From NCBI RefSeq assembly GCF_003318255.1, contig NZ_QOCF01000025.1:62001-126000 (forward strand): 64,000 nt of DNA, read 5' to 3'. Origin of the DNA: Ruegeria sp. A3M17 (GTDB taxonomy: Bacteria > Pseudomonadota > Alphaproteobacteria > Rhodobacterales > Rhodobacteraceae). This document shows, piece after piece, positions 1 through 8,191 of this stretch; position 1 is the first letter of the stretch; each line of letters opens with the position of its first letter. Under the pieces are notes generated by a model. That model did not search any database, was not told the DNA's origin, and was given only the letters and a program-made list of their open reading frames with translations. The position numbers and the translations under genes are program-made.

Positions 1-140
1 GTTCTTTTTGTCGTCGCGCTAAATTTCCGATAACCCGGCAAAAAACCGTTCACATCTGGAAATGACCTGCCTTAGCCCCTGACAGTGTCGGGCAAGGGTG
101 ATAGACGAATGAAAAAGTCCAACATACGACCGAGGCAATC

Positions 141-749
141 ATGATCAAGAACACACTATCCGTCAGCCTGGTGACCGCTGCTATGTGGTGCGGAGCCGCG
201 TACGCACAGGAAACGACGCAGGAAACCGAACAACAACCCCAGACCTCGCAAACTCAGGTCGGCAACGATCTGGACCTGGGTGAAACCGGTCCGCGTAACG
301 GCGAACAATACGTCAAGGAAGAAAAAGGCGACTGGGCGATCCTGTGCATCAAGACCGATGCCGACGAGGACCCCTGCGCGATGCGTCAGATCCTGACCGG
401 CGAGCAAGGCCAGCCGATCGCGGAAATCACTCTGGAAAAACTGCCCGAAGGCGTGGCTGCGGTTGCCGGAGCAACTGTGGTTGTCCCACTGGAAACGATG
501 CTACAGGCGCAGCTGGCGTTTTCGATCGATGGTGCTCCGGGCAAGCGCTACGACTACCACCACTGTAACCCAGTTGGCTGTGTCGCGCAGATGGGCTTTA
601 CCGAGGGCGACGTGGACGCAATGAAAGTCGGAACCAAAGCGACCTTGTCGCTTGTGTCGGTTCTCGCACCAAACCAACTGCTGCAACTGGAAGTATCGCT
701 GTCGGGCTTCACAGCAGGTTTTGAAGGCTTGAAAGTTCTACAGAACTGA
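141..749 (+). CDS. Invasion-associated locus B (IalB) family secreted protein
   Basis: A 202-residue protein with a clear Sec signal peptide (basic N-terminus, hydrophobic stretch, cleavage after AYA near residue 22), so it is periplasmic or secreted. A Gln/Thr-rich linker to about residue 50 precedes an IalB-like domain (about 58-200) starting with EKGDWAILC. Cys69/Cys79 and Cys142/Cys147 (HHCNPVGC) could form disulfides. IalB proteins are common in alphaproteobacteria, but outside Bartonella their role is unclear; invasion should not be inferred. It stands alone and ends at a bidirectional terminator shared with the convergent synthase gene. The family call is by pattern recognition. Confidence 0.8.
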   Translation: MIKNTLSVSLVTAAMWCGAAYAQETTQETEQQPQTSQTQVGNDLDLGETGPRNGEQYVKEEKGDWAILCIKTDADEDPCAMRQILTGEQGQPIAEITLEKLPEGVAAVAGATVVVPLETMLQAQLAFSIDGAPGKRYDYHHCNPVGCVAQMGFTEGDVDAMKVGTKATLSLVSVLAPNQLLQLEVSLSGFTAGFEGLKVLQN

Positions 750-765
750 GGTTTCGCTAAACAAA

Positions 766-800
766 GAAGCCGCCGGGATTTACCGGCGGCTTCCTTGTTT
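766..800. terminator. Bidirectional intrinsic terminator
   Basis: An 11-bp perfect stem (766-776 with 783-793) around a 6-nt loop is followed by a T-rich run on the plus strand, and the minus strand also reads T-rich after the stem. It separates the convergent IalB and FabF-like genes. Confidence 0.85.
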
Positions 801-811
801 GAAATCAGAAG

Positions 812-2020
812 TCAAATGCGTTTCAGGGCAATAACGGCATTCAGCCCGCCAAAAGCAAAGGCGTTGCTCAGTGCTACGTCCACTTTTGCCTCGCGGGCTT
901 CGTTTGGCACAACGTCCAGCGCGCATTCGGGGTCCGGCTCTTCATAGCCGATGGTCGGAGCGATCACGCCATCCCGCAGTGCCATGATACAGGCCAGCAG
1001 TTCGACCGCGCCGGTGCCACCGATAAGATGGCCGTGCATCGACTTGGTCGAAGATATCATCAGCTCGTCCGCATGAGGACCAAAGACACCGGCCACGGCC
1101 GCGCATTCTGTCTTGTCATTGGCCGCGGTTCCGGTCCCATGTGCGTTAATATATCCAACACTGTCCGCGCTTAACCCTGCATCCGCAAGCGCACCCGACA
1201 TGGCGCGCGCAGCGCCCTGTTTGCTGGGCATGACAATGTCCGACGCATCTGACGACATCGCAAAACCCACGACCTCACACAGGATATCAGCCCCACGGGC
1301 GCGGGCGTGCTCGTATTCTTCGAACACGAAGACACCTGCGCCTTCGCCCTGCACCATACCATTGCGATTCGCGCTGAACGGGCGGCAGGCGTCCTTGGAC
1401 ATGACACGCAGCCCTTCCCAGGCTTTGACACCACCAAAACACAACATGGATTCCGAACCACCGGTCAGCATCGCCGGAGCAGCACCGCTGCGTACCATCT
1501 GGAACGCCAGTGCCATTGCGTGGTTGGACGAGGCACAGGCCGTCGACACCGTAAAGCTGGGGCCCTTAAGGTTATGCTCCATCGAAACGTGACTGGCCGC
1601 CGCGTTGTTCATCAGTTTTGGTACGACAAATGGGTGCACCCGGTTTTTGCCGTCCTCATAAACGGACCTGTAGTTGTCATCCCATGTAGAAACACCGCCA
1701 CCAGCCGTGCCCAGAACCACGCCCGAACGGGCGGCAAGATCTCCGTGGAATTCGATCCCGGATTGATCAATCGCCTCTTTCGCAGCCGTCAGCGTGAATT
1801 GGGTGAACCGGTCATACAGGGTCATTTGCTGGCGGTTAAACCGCCCCTCGGCCTCGAACCCACGGACCTGACCGCCGATCTGAATGGCCAACCTTTCAAC
1901 ATCGCGAAATTCAAGCGCAGAGATACCGCAGCGCCCTTCGCGCATGGCCTCCAACGTATCAGGCACCGAATGGCCCAGTGAATTGATTGTACCGGCCCCG
2001 GTGATAACGACGCGTTTCAT
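812..2020 (-). CDS. Beta-ketoacyl-ACP synthase, FabF/KAS II type, in lpxD-ACP cassette
   Basis: A 402-residue condensing enzyme of normal KAS II length. The thiolase-fold catalytic triad is visible: Cys162 in STACASSNHA, His294 in NAHGTGTAANDKTE and His331 in KSMHGHLIGGTGA. Such enzymes elongate acyl chains on acyl carrier protein by decarboxylative condensation. It starts 9 bases after a dedicated acyl carrier protein gene, itself downstream of lpxD, so the three probably form one transcript. That context suggests it makes or extends a particular acyl chain, perhaps for lipid A, rather than being the housekeeping FabF, which normally sits with fabD, fabG and acpP. The substrate is inferred only from position. 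Confidence 0.85.
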   Translation of the reverse strand: MKRVVITGAGTINSLGHSVPDTLEAMREGRCGISALEFRDVERLAIQIGGQVRGFEAEGRFNRQQMTLYDRFTQFTLTAAKEAIDQSGIEFHGDLAARSGVVLGTAGGGVSTWDDNYRSVYEDGKNRVHPFVVPKLMNNAAASHVSMEHNLKGPSFTVSTACASSNHAMALAFQMVRSGAAPAMLTGGSESMLCFGGVKAWEGLRVMSKDACRPFSANRNGMVQGEGAGVFVFEEYEHARARGADILCEVVGFAMSSDASDIVMPSKQGAARAMSGALADAGLSADSVGYINAHGTGTAANDKTECAAVAGVFGPHADELMISSTKSMHGHLIGGTGAVELLACIMALRDGVIAPTIGYEEPDPECALDVVPNEAREAKVDVALSNAFAFGGLNAVIALKRI

Positions 2021-2029
2021 AGGATTATG

Positions 2030-2287
2030 TCAGACCTTTTCCGACACCAGCTTTTGGATGCCGGTGATGATGGCCGCGACGTTCGAGATGTCAAAGTCGC
2101 TGGCGCTCGGCTCGTTGGCATTGAACGGAATCGAGATATCGAACTCTTCCTCGATGGCGAAAATGCTCTCGACTAGTCCAAGGCTGTCGATACCCAGCTC
2201 TTCGAGCGTGCTTTCGGGTGTCACATCCGACGGCTCCAGCACGGCCTGCTCTGCAATGATTGCGATGACGCGGTCGCTGATGCTCAT
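2030..2287 (-). CDS. Acyl carrier protein, specialised paralogue
   Basis: An 85-residue acidic carrier protein with the phosphopantetheine attachment motif GIDSLGLVE; Ser35 is the expected modified residue. The sequence after the motif (SIFAIEEEFDISIP) is typical of ACP helices II-III. It lies between lpxD and a FabF-like synthase, unlike housekeeping acpP. Rhizobia have a dedicated carrier (AcpXL) for the very long chain on lipid A; the context here is reminiscent, but the sequence is not close enough by eye to use that name. Function as a dedicated envelope-lipid carrier is an inference. Confidence 0.88.
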   Translation of the reverse strand: MSISDRVIAIIAEQAVLEPSDVTPESTLEELGIDSLGLVESIFAIEEEFDISIPFNANEPSASDFDISNVAAIITGIQKLVSEKV

Positions 2288-2319
2288 GTCGATCCTCTAA
2301 TTATCATGTTGTGGTTGAT

Positions 2320-3411
2320 TTAATCGCTCGGAGACCGTTTGGAAACAGCCTTTTTCAGCGCCTCAACGTCACGCGCCAATCGCGGCAGCCGGCGCTGTGC
2401 TTTGTAAATGTCTGTATGCGTTTCCATTTTGACGGCCGGATAGCCCATAACCACACGCCCTTTGGGCACGTTGGACAATATTTTTGAGCCCCCGCCCGCA
2501 ATCACACCGTCGCCGACAAAGATATTGTCCGACACTCCGGTCTGTCCGCCCAAAACAACGTTGTTTCCAATTTCAACTGATCCGGACACACCGGATTGCC
2601 CGCATAACAGGCAATCCTGCCCAACACGTGTGTTGTGCCCGATATGAACCTGATTATCGAGCTTGGAGCCATCGCCGATGCGTGTGTTCCTGATGGTTCC
2701 ATTGTCAATGGTGCAATTCGCACCGACTTCGACATCATCGCCAATCTCAACGGCACCCAAAGAATGAATGCGGAGCCAGCTTTGTGCCCGGGCTTCACCC
2801 TGATCGCCCATGGATTTGCGGGCGTTTTCCACGCCTGATACCTCGGGCGTCACAAAGCTGAAACCGTCACTGCCAATCCTAGCGCCGGGTTGCGCAATGA
2901 AACGATCACCAATCTGAGCCCGTGCTCCGATACTCACCATCTCGCGCAGAAACGCGTCGTCGCCCAGAACGGCATCCAGCCCGATCACGCAGTGTGGGCC
3001 GATGACTGCGCCCCTACCAATACGCACACCGGCACCAACAACTGCCAACGGACCGATCGAGGCGCCCTCGCCGATCTCCGCTGTCGGGTCGATTACGGCC
3101 GAGGGGTGAATGCCCGGCTCAACCCCCTGCCCGCGATCCAGCATTGCCGTGATTCCAGCCATCGCCATCCGTGGACGTCTTACAAAAATAGCGGCCTCCA
3201 GACCCAGAGCCTGCCAATCCGCGCCTTCCCACAAGACGGCGGCGCGGGCGGCACCCGTGCTAAGCGCGTCCGCGTATTTCGGCGACATCGCCATTGCCAG
3301 ATCAGACGGCCCAGCGTCGGCCGGTTCTGCGGCGCGCGCTATGACAAGGCCAAGATCACCTTGACAGTCCGCGCCCAAAGCTTCGGCGATTTGCTGAATA
3401 GTGTACTGCAT
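2320..3411 (-). CDS. lpxD: UDP-3-O-acylglucosamine N-acyltransferase LpxD
   Basis: A 363-residue enzyme that adds the second 3-hydroxyacyl chain, from acyl-ACP, to UDP-3-O-acylglucosamine in lipid A synthesis. An N-terminal LpxD domain (about 1-100) is followed by a left-handed beta-helix of hexapeptide repeats (about 101-325; for example AEIGEGASIGPLAVVGAGV). His259 in VHIGHN matches the catalytic histidine position of the family. Length is slightly above that of E. coli LpxD. It is not in the bamA-skp-fabZ-lpxA block 35 kb away, where many proteobacteria keep it; here it heads a cassette with an acyl carrier protein 32 bases downstream and a ketoacyl synthase. Confidence 0.92.
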   Translation of the reverse strand: MQYTIQQIAEALGADCQGDLGLVIARAAEPADAGPSDLAMAMSPKYADALSTGAARAAVLWEGADWQALGLEAAIFVRRPRMAMAGITAMLDRGQGVEPGIHPSAVIDPTAEIGEGASIGPLAVVGAGVRIGRGAVIGPHCVIGLDAVLGDDAFLREMVSIGARAQIGDRFIAQPGARIGSDGFSFVTPEVSGVENARKSMGDQGEARAQSWLRIHSLGAVEIGDDVEVGANCTIDNGTIRNTRIGDGSKLDNQVHIGHNTRVGQDCLLCGQSGVSGSVEIGNNVVLGGQTGVSDNIFVGDGVIAGGGSKILSNVPKGRVVMGYPAVKMETHTDIYKAQRRLPRLARDVEALKKAVSKRSPSD

Positions 3412-3447
3412 GACGGGCTTCCCGAATTAAGGACCTGCCCCCGGTGA

Positions 3448-5055
3448 TTACCCCTGAACGTCCGGCAGGGCTACCCCTGCTTTCTGCAGAGCGTCCCAGA
3501 TTTTCCGGTCCCGGTCATAGACATCGCGGCGATATTGAACCTCACCTTTCGGACCGACATAGGCGGTGCGATAGATCAGATGAACCGGAACATGCTGTTC
3601 CAGCGGGACAGTCGTTTCCTTGCCGGACGCCAATACCCGGTGGAAAAACGCCTTTGGGTCCTCTTCCTGTTTGGCCAAAAGCGCATAGGCAAACTCAAAA
3701 GGTTGCGCCAAACGGATACACCCGTGCGAGAACGCCCGCGTCTCACGTGCAAACAGAGATTTCTGAGGCGTATCATGCAGATAGATGTTGTACTTATTGG
3801 GGAACATGAACTTTACCAGCCCCAGCGCGTTGCTTTTGCTGGGAGGCTGACGCATGGCAAACGGGAAGTTTCTGGTGTTGAACTGGGTGAAATCAACCGC
3901 GCCCCGATTAACCAGACGACCGCTGCGATCCGTGATCTGGATGTGACCTACGGCGTTTGGATTTGACTGCAGTTTTGGCAGATATTCCTTGGTGATGATC
4001 GAGCGTGGCACATACCAACTGGGGTTGATGACCATATGCTCCATCTCGTCCGAGAACTCCGGGCTGCGACGGTCATGCACGTTCTTGCCAATCACGGCGC
4101 GGGTCTCAAAGGTAACCCGACCATCGTCCACGATCTTGGCCGAAAAGTCGGCCTGGTTAACCAGAATGTGCCGCTCACCCCGTTCACGCGGCAACCAGCG
4201 TTCGCGTTCCAGTGCAACATAAACGGCCTTCAAACGCTCGGACGCCGTGCGGTTAAGTTCGGCGATCGTGCCCTCACCGGCGACACCATCGGTGGCCAGA
4301 CCATGCGCCTGCTGGAAATCTTTGACAGCGGCAAGCATTGCCTCATCGAATTCTGGGCTTGCGGTCGGACTTAGGTACCCCATTGTAATCAGACGGTTAC
4401 GCAGCTTAATTACATTGGGTCCGGTATCACCATATTCCAACTTACCCACAGGCACACCGGTACCCCAACCGCCTTGGTTGACCAATGCCTCAAGCGCGAT
4501 CTTCTGCTTCATCAACGCACGGTACTGGGTGGATTGCGGTGCAAGCAGATCGAAATACGCGTCACCCTCCGCATTAAGCAGGCCCTGCAAATGGTCATTG
4601 GCCGACCGACGCGATACCTTGCGGACCAGCCCATCGTCAATCTGCGCAGGACGCAATGCGCCCGAAAACAGATCACTTGCATAGCTGACAAACGCCCTGC
4701 TCAGTTCGATTTCGACCGCACCCAAATCCCGCAGCGAGCTGGCGTCCTGCATTTTTGATACGATCGACTGTACGTCATAGCCGCCCCCTTCGGGCAGGCC
4801 ATGCAGGTTTGTGGAAGACAACGCCTTGATCAACCGCGCTCTGCGCGCTTCATGCTCAGGCGTGTCGCCCACCCATATTGGGGCAAAAGCGTTGGTACGA
4901 TAGAACTCTGCCAGACCCGACCCTGCAGGCGCAAATTCGGCAACAGCCATTTGAAATGCCGTTCCGGGTGCAGACTGGGCACTTGCCACAGAGGCTGACG
5001 CCGTAATGCAAGCGGCGAAGATAAGACTTTTAGGCAACCGATAAAGTGCTCGCAT
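3448..5055 (-). CDS. L,D-transpeptidase, YcbB/LdtD type
   Basis: About 535 residues from the chosen ATG, which has an AAGG box 8 bases upstream; an in-frame ATG lies 7 codons further up. A signal peptide ending near ASA-Q exports it. A scaffold region is followed by a peptidoglycan-binding domain (about 208-270, GDTGPNVIKLRNRLITMGY) and a YkuD catalytic domain (about 295-460) with the signature HGCIR, Cys446 being the nucleophile, and the upstream HDTP motif. Such enzymes make 3-3 peptidoglycan cross-links or attach proteins to the wall. The divergent DUF882 gene is a related YcbK-type protein, so the pair probably works on peptidoglycan. Confidence 0.9.
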   Translation of the reverse strand: MRALYRLPKSLIFAACITASASVASAQSAPGTAFQMAVAEFAPAGSGLAEFYRTNAFAPIWVGDTPEHEARRARLIKALSSTNLHGLPEGGGYDVQSIVSKMQDASSLRDLGAVEIELSRAFVSYASDLFSGALRPAQIDDGLVRKVSRRSANDHLQGLLNAEGDAYFDLLAPQSTQYRALMKQKIALEALVNQGGWGTGVPVGKLEYGDTGPNVIKLRNRLITMGYLSPTASPEFDEAMLAAVKDFQQAHGLATDGVAGEGTIAELNRTASERLKAVYVALERERWLPRERGERHILVNQADFSAKIVDDGRVTFETRAVIGKNVHDRRSPEFSDEMEHMVINPSWYVPRSIITKEYLPKLQSNPNAVGHIQITDRSGRLVNRGAVDFTQFNTRNFPFAMRQPPSKSNALGLVKFMFPNKYNIYLHDTPQKSLFARETRAFSHGCIRLAQPFEFAYALLAKQEEDPKAFFHRVLASGKETTVPLEQHVPVHLIYRTAYVGPKGEVQYRRDVYDRDRKIWDALQKAGVALPDVQG

Positions 5056-5409
5056 GGGATGACCTTGATTATTCAATACTTTGCGCGTTCTGAGGCGCGT
5101 TCCGAACGAATATGGTTTTCAGCTGGACGTTTTGTCCATTCACAAATACATCAATCCAAAGCATCCATCCGAGCCTGATGCGCGTTTGCATCGGCTGCGT
5201 TGCGCCAACGCCTAATTGCCTCAATACTATACCAATTTGCATCACCTGCGCAAAAAATCGCCGAAAATTCCCCCTTGAAAAGGTGAATGTGAAAGATTTC
5301 TTGGCTGGCTTTTCGTACTGTGTCATAAATCCCGCATCTGGGATGGGAAAAAATTAAGATCGCGCGCGTAACATCGTGTGCAGGCAGGAACAGTACGGGA
5401 CGAAACGAA
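5056..5409. promoter_or_regulatory. Divergent intergenic region between transpeptidase and DUF882 genes
   Basis: About 350 bases without a convincing gene. Short open frames here have no ribosome site and no recognisable content. A possible plus-strand promoter for the DUF882 gene is TTGGCT at 5301-5306 and CATAAA at 5324-5329 with a 17-base spacer. The leader of the transpeptidase gene must also start here. Confidence 0.4.
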
Positions 5410-5979
5410 ATGACCACGAGCAGTACATCGGGCTTGACCCGGCGTGCCCTATTGGGCGCATTCGCTGCAACAGCAGTTGTAGCAGCACCGACTTATTCCA
5501 ATGCAGCAGGTTTTTTGCGCGGTGGCGGCGATATTCGTCGTATCCGTATGTATTCGGGCCGCACGGGCGAACGGCTTGATATGATTTATTGGGTCGACGG
5601 CAAATACATCAAGGACGCCGTCAAGGAAGTGAATCACTTCATGCGCGACTGGCGCACTGACCAAGCCAAATCCATGGATCTGCGCACCATCGACATCATG
5701 GCAGCCTCTCACAATCTTCTGGACGTGAATGAGCCCTACACTCTTTTGTCCGGCTACCGCTCCCCCCAAACCAACGCAATGCTGCGGTCTCGTTCGCGCC
5801 GTGTGGCCAAGAACTCGCTGCACATGAAAGGTCAGGCTGCTGACTTGCGCCTGTCGTCCCGTTCCGTGTCCCAAATGGCCAAAGCAGCCATGTCATGCCG
5901 CGCTGGCGGTGTTGGCAAGTATCACCGCTCAAACTTCGTCCATATGGATTGCGGCGAGGTTCGAAGTTGGGGCGGCTAA
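5410..5979 (+). CDS. DUF882 / YcbK-like Tat-exported M15 peptidase family protein
   Basis: A 189-residue protein with a twin-arginine signal (TRRALLGAF at 10-18, then a hydrophobic Ala/Val run), so it is exported folded. The DUF882 domain (about 45-189) belongs to the M15 (D-Ala-D-Ala carboxypeptidase-like) group; metal ligands are visible as His138 and Asp145 in SLHMKGQAADL and His178 in FVHMD. Family members are thought to act on peptidoglycan. It is divergent from an L,D-transpeptidase, which fits a cell-wall role. An intrinsic terminator follows. Confidence 0.9.
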   Translation: MTTSSTSGLTRRALLGAFAATAVVAAPTYSNAAGFLRGGGDIRRIRMYSGRTGERLDMIYWVDGKYIKDAVKEVNHFMRDWRTDQAKSMDLRTIDIMAASHNLLDVNEPYTLLSGYRSPQTNAMLRSRSRRVAKNSLHMKGQAADLRLSSRSVSQMAKAAMSCRAGGVGKYHRSNFVHMDCGEVRSWGG

Positions 5980-6006
5980 AAGAAACCCAAACTGTTTCTC
6001 AACGAC

Positions 6007-6034
6007 GAGCGCCCTTGGGCGCTCTTTGTTTTTT
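6007..6034 (+). terminator. Intrinsic terminator after DUF882 gene
   Basis: A perfect short stem (GAGCGCCC/GGGCGCTC) followed by TTTGTTTTTT, 28 bases after the stop codon. Confidence 0.9.
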
Positions 6035-6264
6035 GGACTACCAGCGTACATATTTTGCCCAGATACGGGATCGCCAATTGCTGCGCTTACAAGTCCGGAA
6101 TTGGCGGCCAAAAAGGTATTCTTACGAGCTTGGAAACATCATTCTTTGGTGAGCCAGCACTCGTATCTCACCAACATGTTCATAACATGATGAAAAATAT
6201 CGCGATTTTATGAAGAGGTTTTTTACGAGAAAGGAGTCATATTGCGGCGTTAGAGGAAAGATTA

Positions 6265-6441
6265 ATGATTTCGATTATCGCCAAAGTCATAGCTTTGTTC
6301 CTGCTGGTTGCCGCGCTTTATCTGGCGTACTACGCTGGTTCGTTTCAGCAAGAACTCAAGGATACTGATAAACCGCCACCCGTGGTTCTGTTTTCCATTG
6401 TAGTGGCGCTTGCCGCCTATCTGCTTTTGGTTCTGGTATAA
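6265..6441 (+). CDS. Small two-helix membrane protein, 58 residues
   Basis: An ATG with a strong site (GAGGAAAG) just upstream opens a 58-codon frame ending in TAA. The protein has two hydrophobic segments (about 3-23 and 39-58) joined by a short polar loop containing QQELKDTDKPPP, so a helical hairpin in the inner membrane is likely. I do not recognise the family. It stands alone between the DUF882 terminator and the convergent HxlR gene. Good start signal and clean membrane pattern support a real gene; conservation in relatives would decide. Confidence 0.65.
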   Translation: MISIIAKVIALFLLVAALYLAYYAGSFQQELKDTDKPPPVVLFSIVVALAAYLLLVLV

Positions 6442-6601
6442 GTCCCCCGTCTGGTGTCGGGGTGCACGCGCCGCTTCATTCCACGCAATGGTGCCAGCAC
6501 TTTTGGGTTTCCAGAGGCCGCTGCGTCAACGCATCTTCCTCGGCCTATATGTGACGAATGCCAGTACGCCCGCTATTGCGGCTCAGCTTACCGCAATGCC
6601 A

Positions 6602-6937
6602 TCATTTCGGATCGCGTAGCAGATCCGCGTTGCTCGCCGCCCAGTCATGCATGGCCTGCAGCAGCGGTATCAGGCTTTGCCCTAAAGGCGTCAGACTGTA
6701 TTCCACATGCGGCGGGATGGTTTTGAAGTCCTTGCGAGACACAAAGCCCGCCTCCTGCAACTCGCTTAGCTGGCGGGTCAGTGTCCGGTGCGTTATGCTG
6801 CCAAGGTTTCGCTGAAGCTGATTGAACCGCGAGGTTTCCTGCACCAGCCAATAGACAATCAAAAGTTTCCACTTACCCGAAATCGCTTCGATCAACGGCT
6901 CGATAAGGCAATTCTCTTTCGATTCGAGAGTTGTCAT
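6602..6937 (-). CDS. HxlR-family transcriptional regulator
   Basis: A 111-residue winged-helix DNA-binding protein. HxlR features are visible: GKWKLLIVYWL in the first helices, RFNQLQRNLGSITHRTLTRQLSELQEAGFV in the recognition region, then the wing (PPHVEYSLTPLG). The single Cys10 lies at the N-terminus, where some HxlR proteins sense thiol-reactive species. It is divergent from an FAD oxidoreductase and truncated haemoglobin pair, with repeats in the 86-base gap, so it probably controls them and itself. The signal it senses is unknown. Confidence 0.9.
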   Translation of the reverse strand: MTTLESKENCLIEPLIEAISGKWKLLIVYWLVQETSRFNQLQRNLGSITHRTLTRQLSELQEAGFVSRKDFKTIPPHVEYSLTPLGQSLIPLLQAMHDWAASNADLLRDPK

Positions 6938-6965
6938 GACAGTATCCTAAATGACCGTACTTGTC
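6936..6965. promoter_or_regulatory. Candidate HxlR operator
   Basis: Direct repeats ATGACAGTA (6936-6944) and ATGACCGTA (6951-6959) are spaced 15 bases apart. The same stretch holds an imperfect inverted repeat, GACAGTA (6938-6944) against TACTTGTC (6958-6965). It overlaps the HxlR start codon and lies upstream of the divergent oxidoreductase gene. Confidence 0.4.
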
Positions 6966-7023
6966 GTTTTGATCATGTATTTCTAACTACTGCCCGGAAC
7001 ACGCAAATGCAATGAGGATCGGG

Positions 7024-8106
7024 ATGTCCAGGAAGAAGGTAGTGATTGTTGGTGGCGGATATGTCGGCTTTGAGGTTGCCAAAGAATTGGATGCACATGC
7101 CGATGTCAAACTGATCGAGCAGCGCGAAGCTTTTGTGCAGCCGCCGGCGACAATCCGGGCGCTCTTGGACCCTGCTTTGCTGGATCAGATCGTCCTGCCA
7201 TATGATCGCCTGCTAAAGACCGGGCGGGTCGTGCGTGGCCGCGCTGTATCGGTGTCTCAAACCGAAGTGACCCTGGAAGATGGCAGCGTCTATCCGGCTG
7301 ATTTTATCGTCGTGGCCACAGGTTCGTCCTATGCAGCACCGTTCAAACCATCGGGCGACAGCATTGATGATTTTCGCCAGGCCAGCGCGGACGTCAGCGC
7401 ACAATTGGCAGCCGCGAATTCGGTGGCAATCGTCGGGGCTGGTGCCGTTGGCACAGAACTGGCAGGTGAAATTGCTGCGGCACGACCGGACAAGGACATC
7501 ACTTTGATTTCGTCGGACGATACCCTTTTCCCGATGTATCCCGCTAAGTTTGGCAACCAGATCAAACGCAAACTTGAACGCGCCGGTGTATCTGTCGTGC
7601 TTGGTCAAAGGGTCGAGGATCTACAGCGCATGGATATGCCCTACACGGGATCAGTGAAGCTGACCGATGGCCTGGTTATCTCCGCTGATCTGGTGTTTCC
7701 GGTCGTCGGATCAAAAACAAATACGGCCTTGATCCAGACTTTGCCTGGGGTGAACGCTGTACCATCCGGCCGAGTCAAAACCGACAAGTGGATGCGCCCG
7801 TCAGATTTTTCGAATGTCTTCATCGCGGGCGACATCGCCGACATCGGTGACGGTATGACGATTGTCGCGATCTCAAGGCAGAACCCTTGGTTGATCAGGA
7901 CATTGAAACAGGTGTTGAAGGGACAATCGGTCGAAGATCAAAAGCCCTATGCACCTTGGAAGAAGGCACCGATCCTCGTTCCGCTGGGACCTCATGTCGG
8001 CAATAGTTGGCTCTTTGCGACTGTTGGCGATTGGATCACCCGCAAGATGAAGGGAAAAGAGCTCTTTATTCCAAAGTACCGCAAAGCATTTGGCCTTTCG
8101 CGATAG
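7024..8106 (+). CDS. FAD-dependent NAD(P)H oxidoreductase (NDH-2/AMID-like)
   Basis: About 360 residues from the second of two ATGs, chosen because GAGG lies 6 bases upstream; the other start is 4 codons earlier. An FAD-binding motif (VVIVGGGYVGFEVAKEL) starts the protein, a second nucleotide-binding motif (VAIVGAGAVGTELAGEIA, about 138-155) binds NAD(P)H, and NVFIAGDIADIGDG is the FAD-contacting signature near the C-terminus. No redox CxxC is visible, which fits the NDH-2/AMID group that passes electrons to quinones or oxygen. The next gene is a truncated haemoglobin 85 bases downstream, so it may reduce that globin. Divergent HxlR regulator upstream. Confidence 0.82.
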   Translation: MSRKKVVIVGGGYVGFEVAKELDAHADVKLIEQREAFVQPPATIRALLDPALLDQIVLPYDRLLKTGRVVRGRAVSVSQTEVTLEDGSVYPADFIVVATGSSYAAPFKPSGDSIDDFRQASADVSAQLAAANSVAIVGAGAVGTELAGEIAAARPDKDITLISSDDTLFPMYPAKFGNQIKRKLERAGVSVVLGQRVEDLQRMDMPYTGSVKLTDGLVISADLVFPVVGSKTNTALIQTLPGVNAVPSGRVKTDKWMRPSDFSNVFIAGDIADIGDGMTIVAISRQNPWLIRTLKQVLKGQSVEDQKPYAPWKKAPILVPLGPHVGNSWLFATVGDWITRKMKGKELFIPKYRKAFGLSR

Positions 8107-8191
8107 CAGCTGGCCTGCCCCAGCACATTGCTGACCTGTAGGTGCAATTCCCATGAAGCAACGCGATAAGACGCCTCAAGGAACTCATCCA

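Noticed and set aside
5069..5417. Several 80-90 residue frames between the transpeptidase and DUF882 genes
   Set aside because: No ribosome site, no known domain; the stretch looks like a divergent promoter region.
6454..6726. Plus-strand frame with CDECQYARYC cysteine motif
   Set aside because: The frame runs into the HxlR gene antisense, has no ribosome site and the Cys motif alone is weak. A decayed iron-sulfur protein fragment is possible but unproven.
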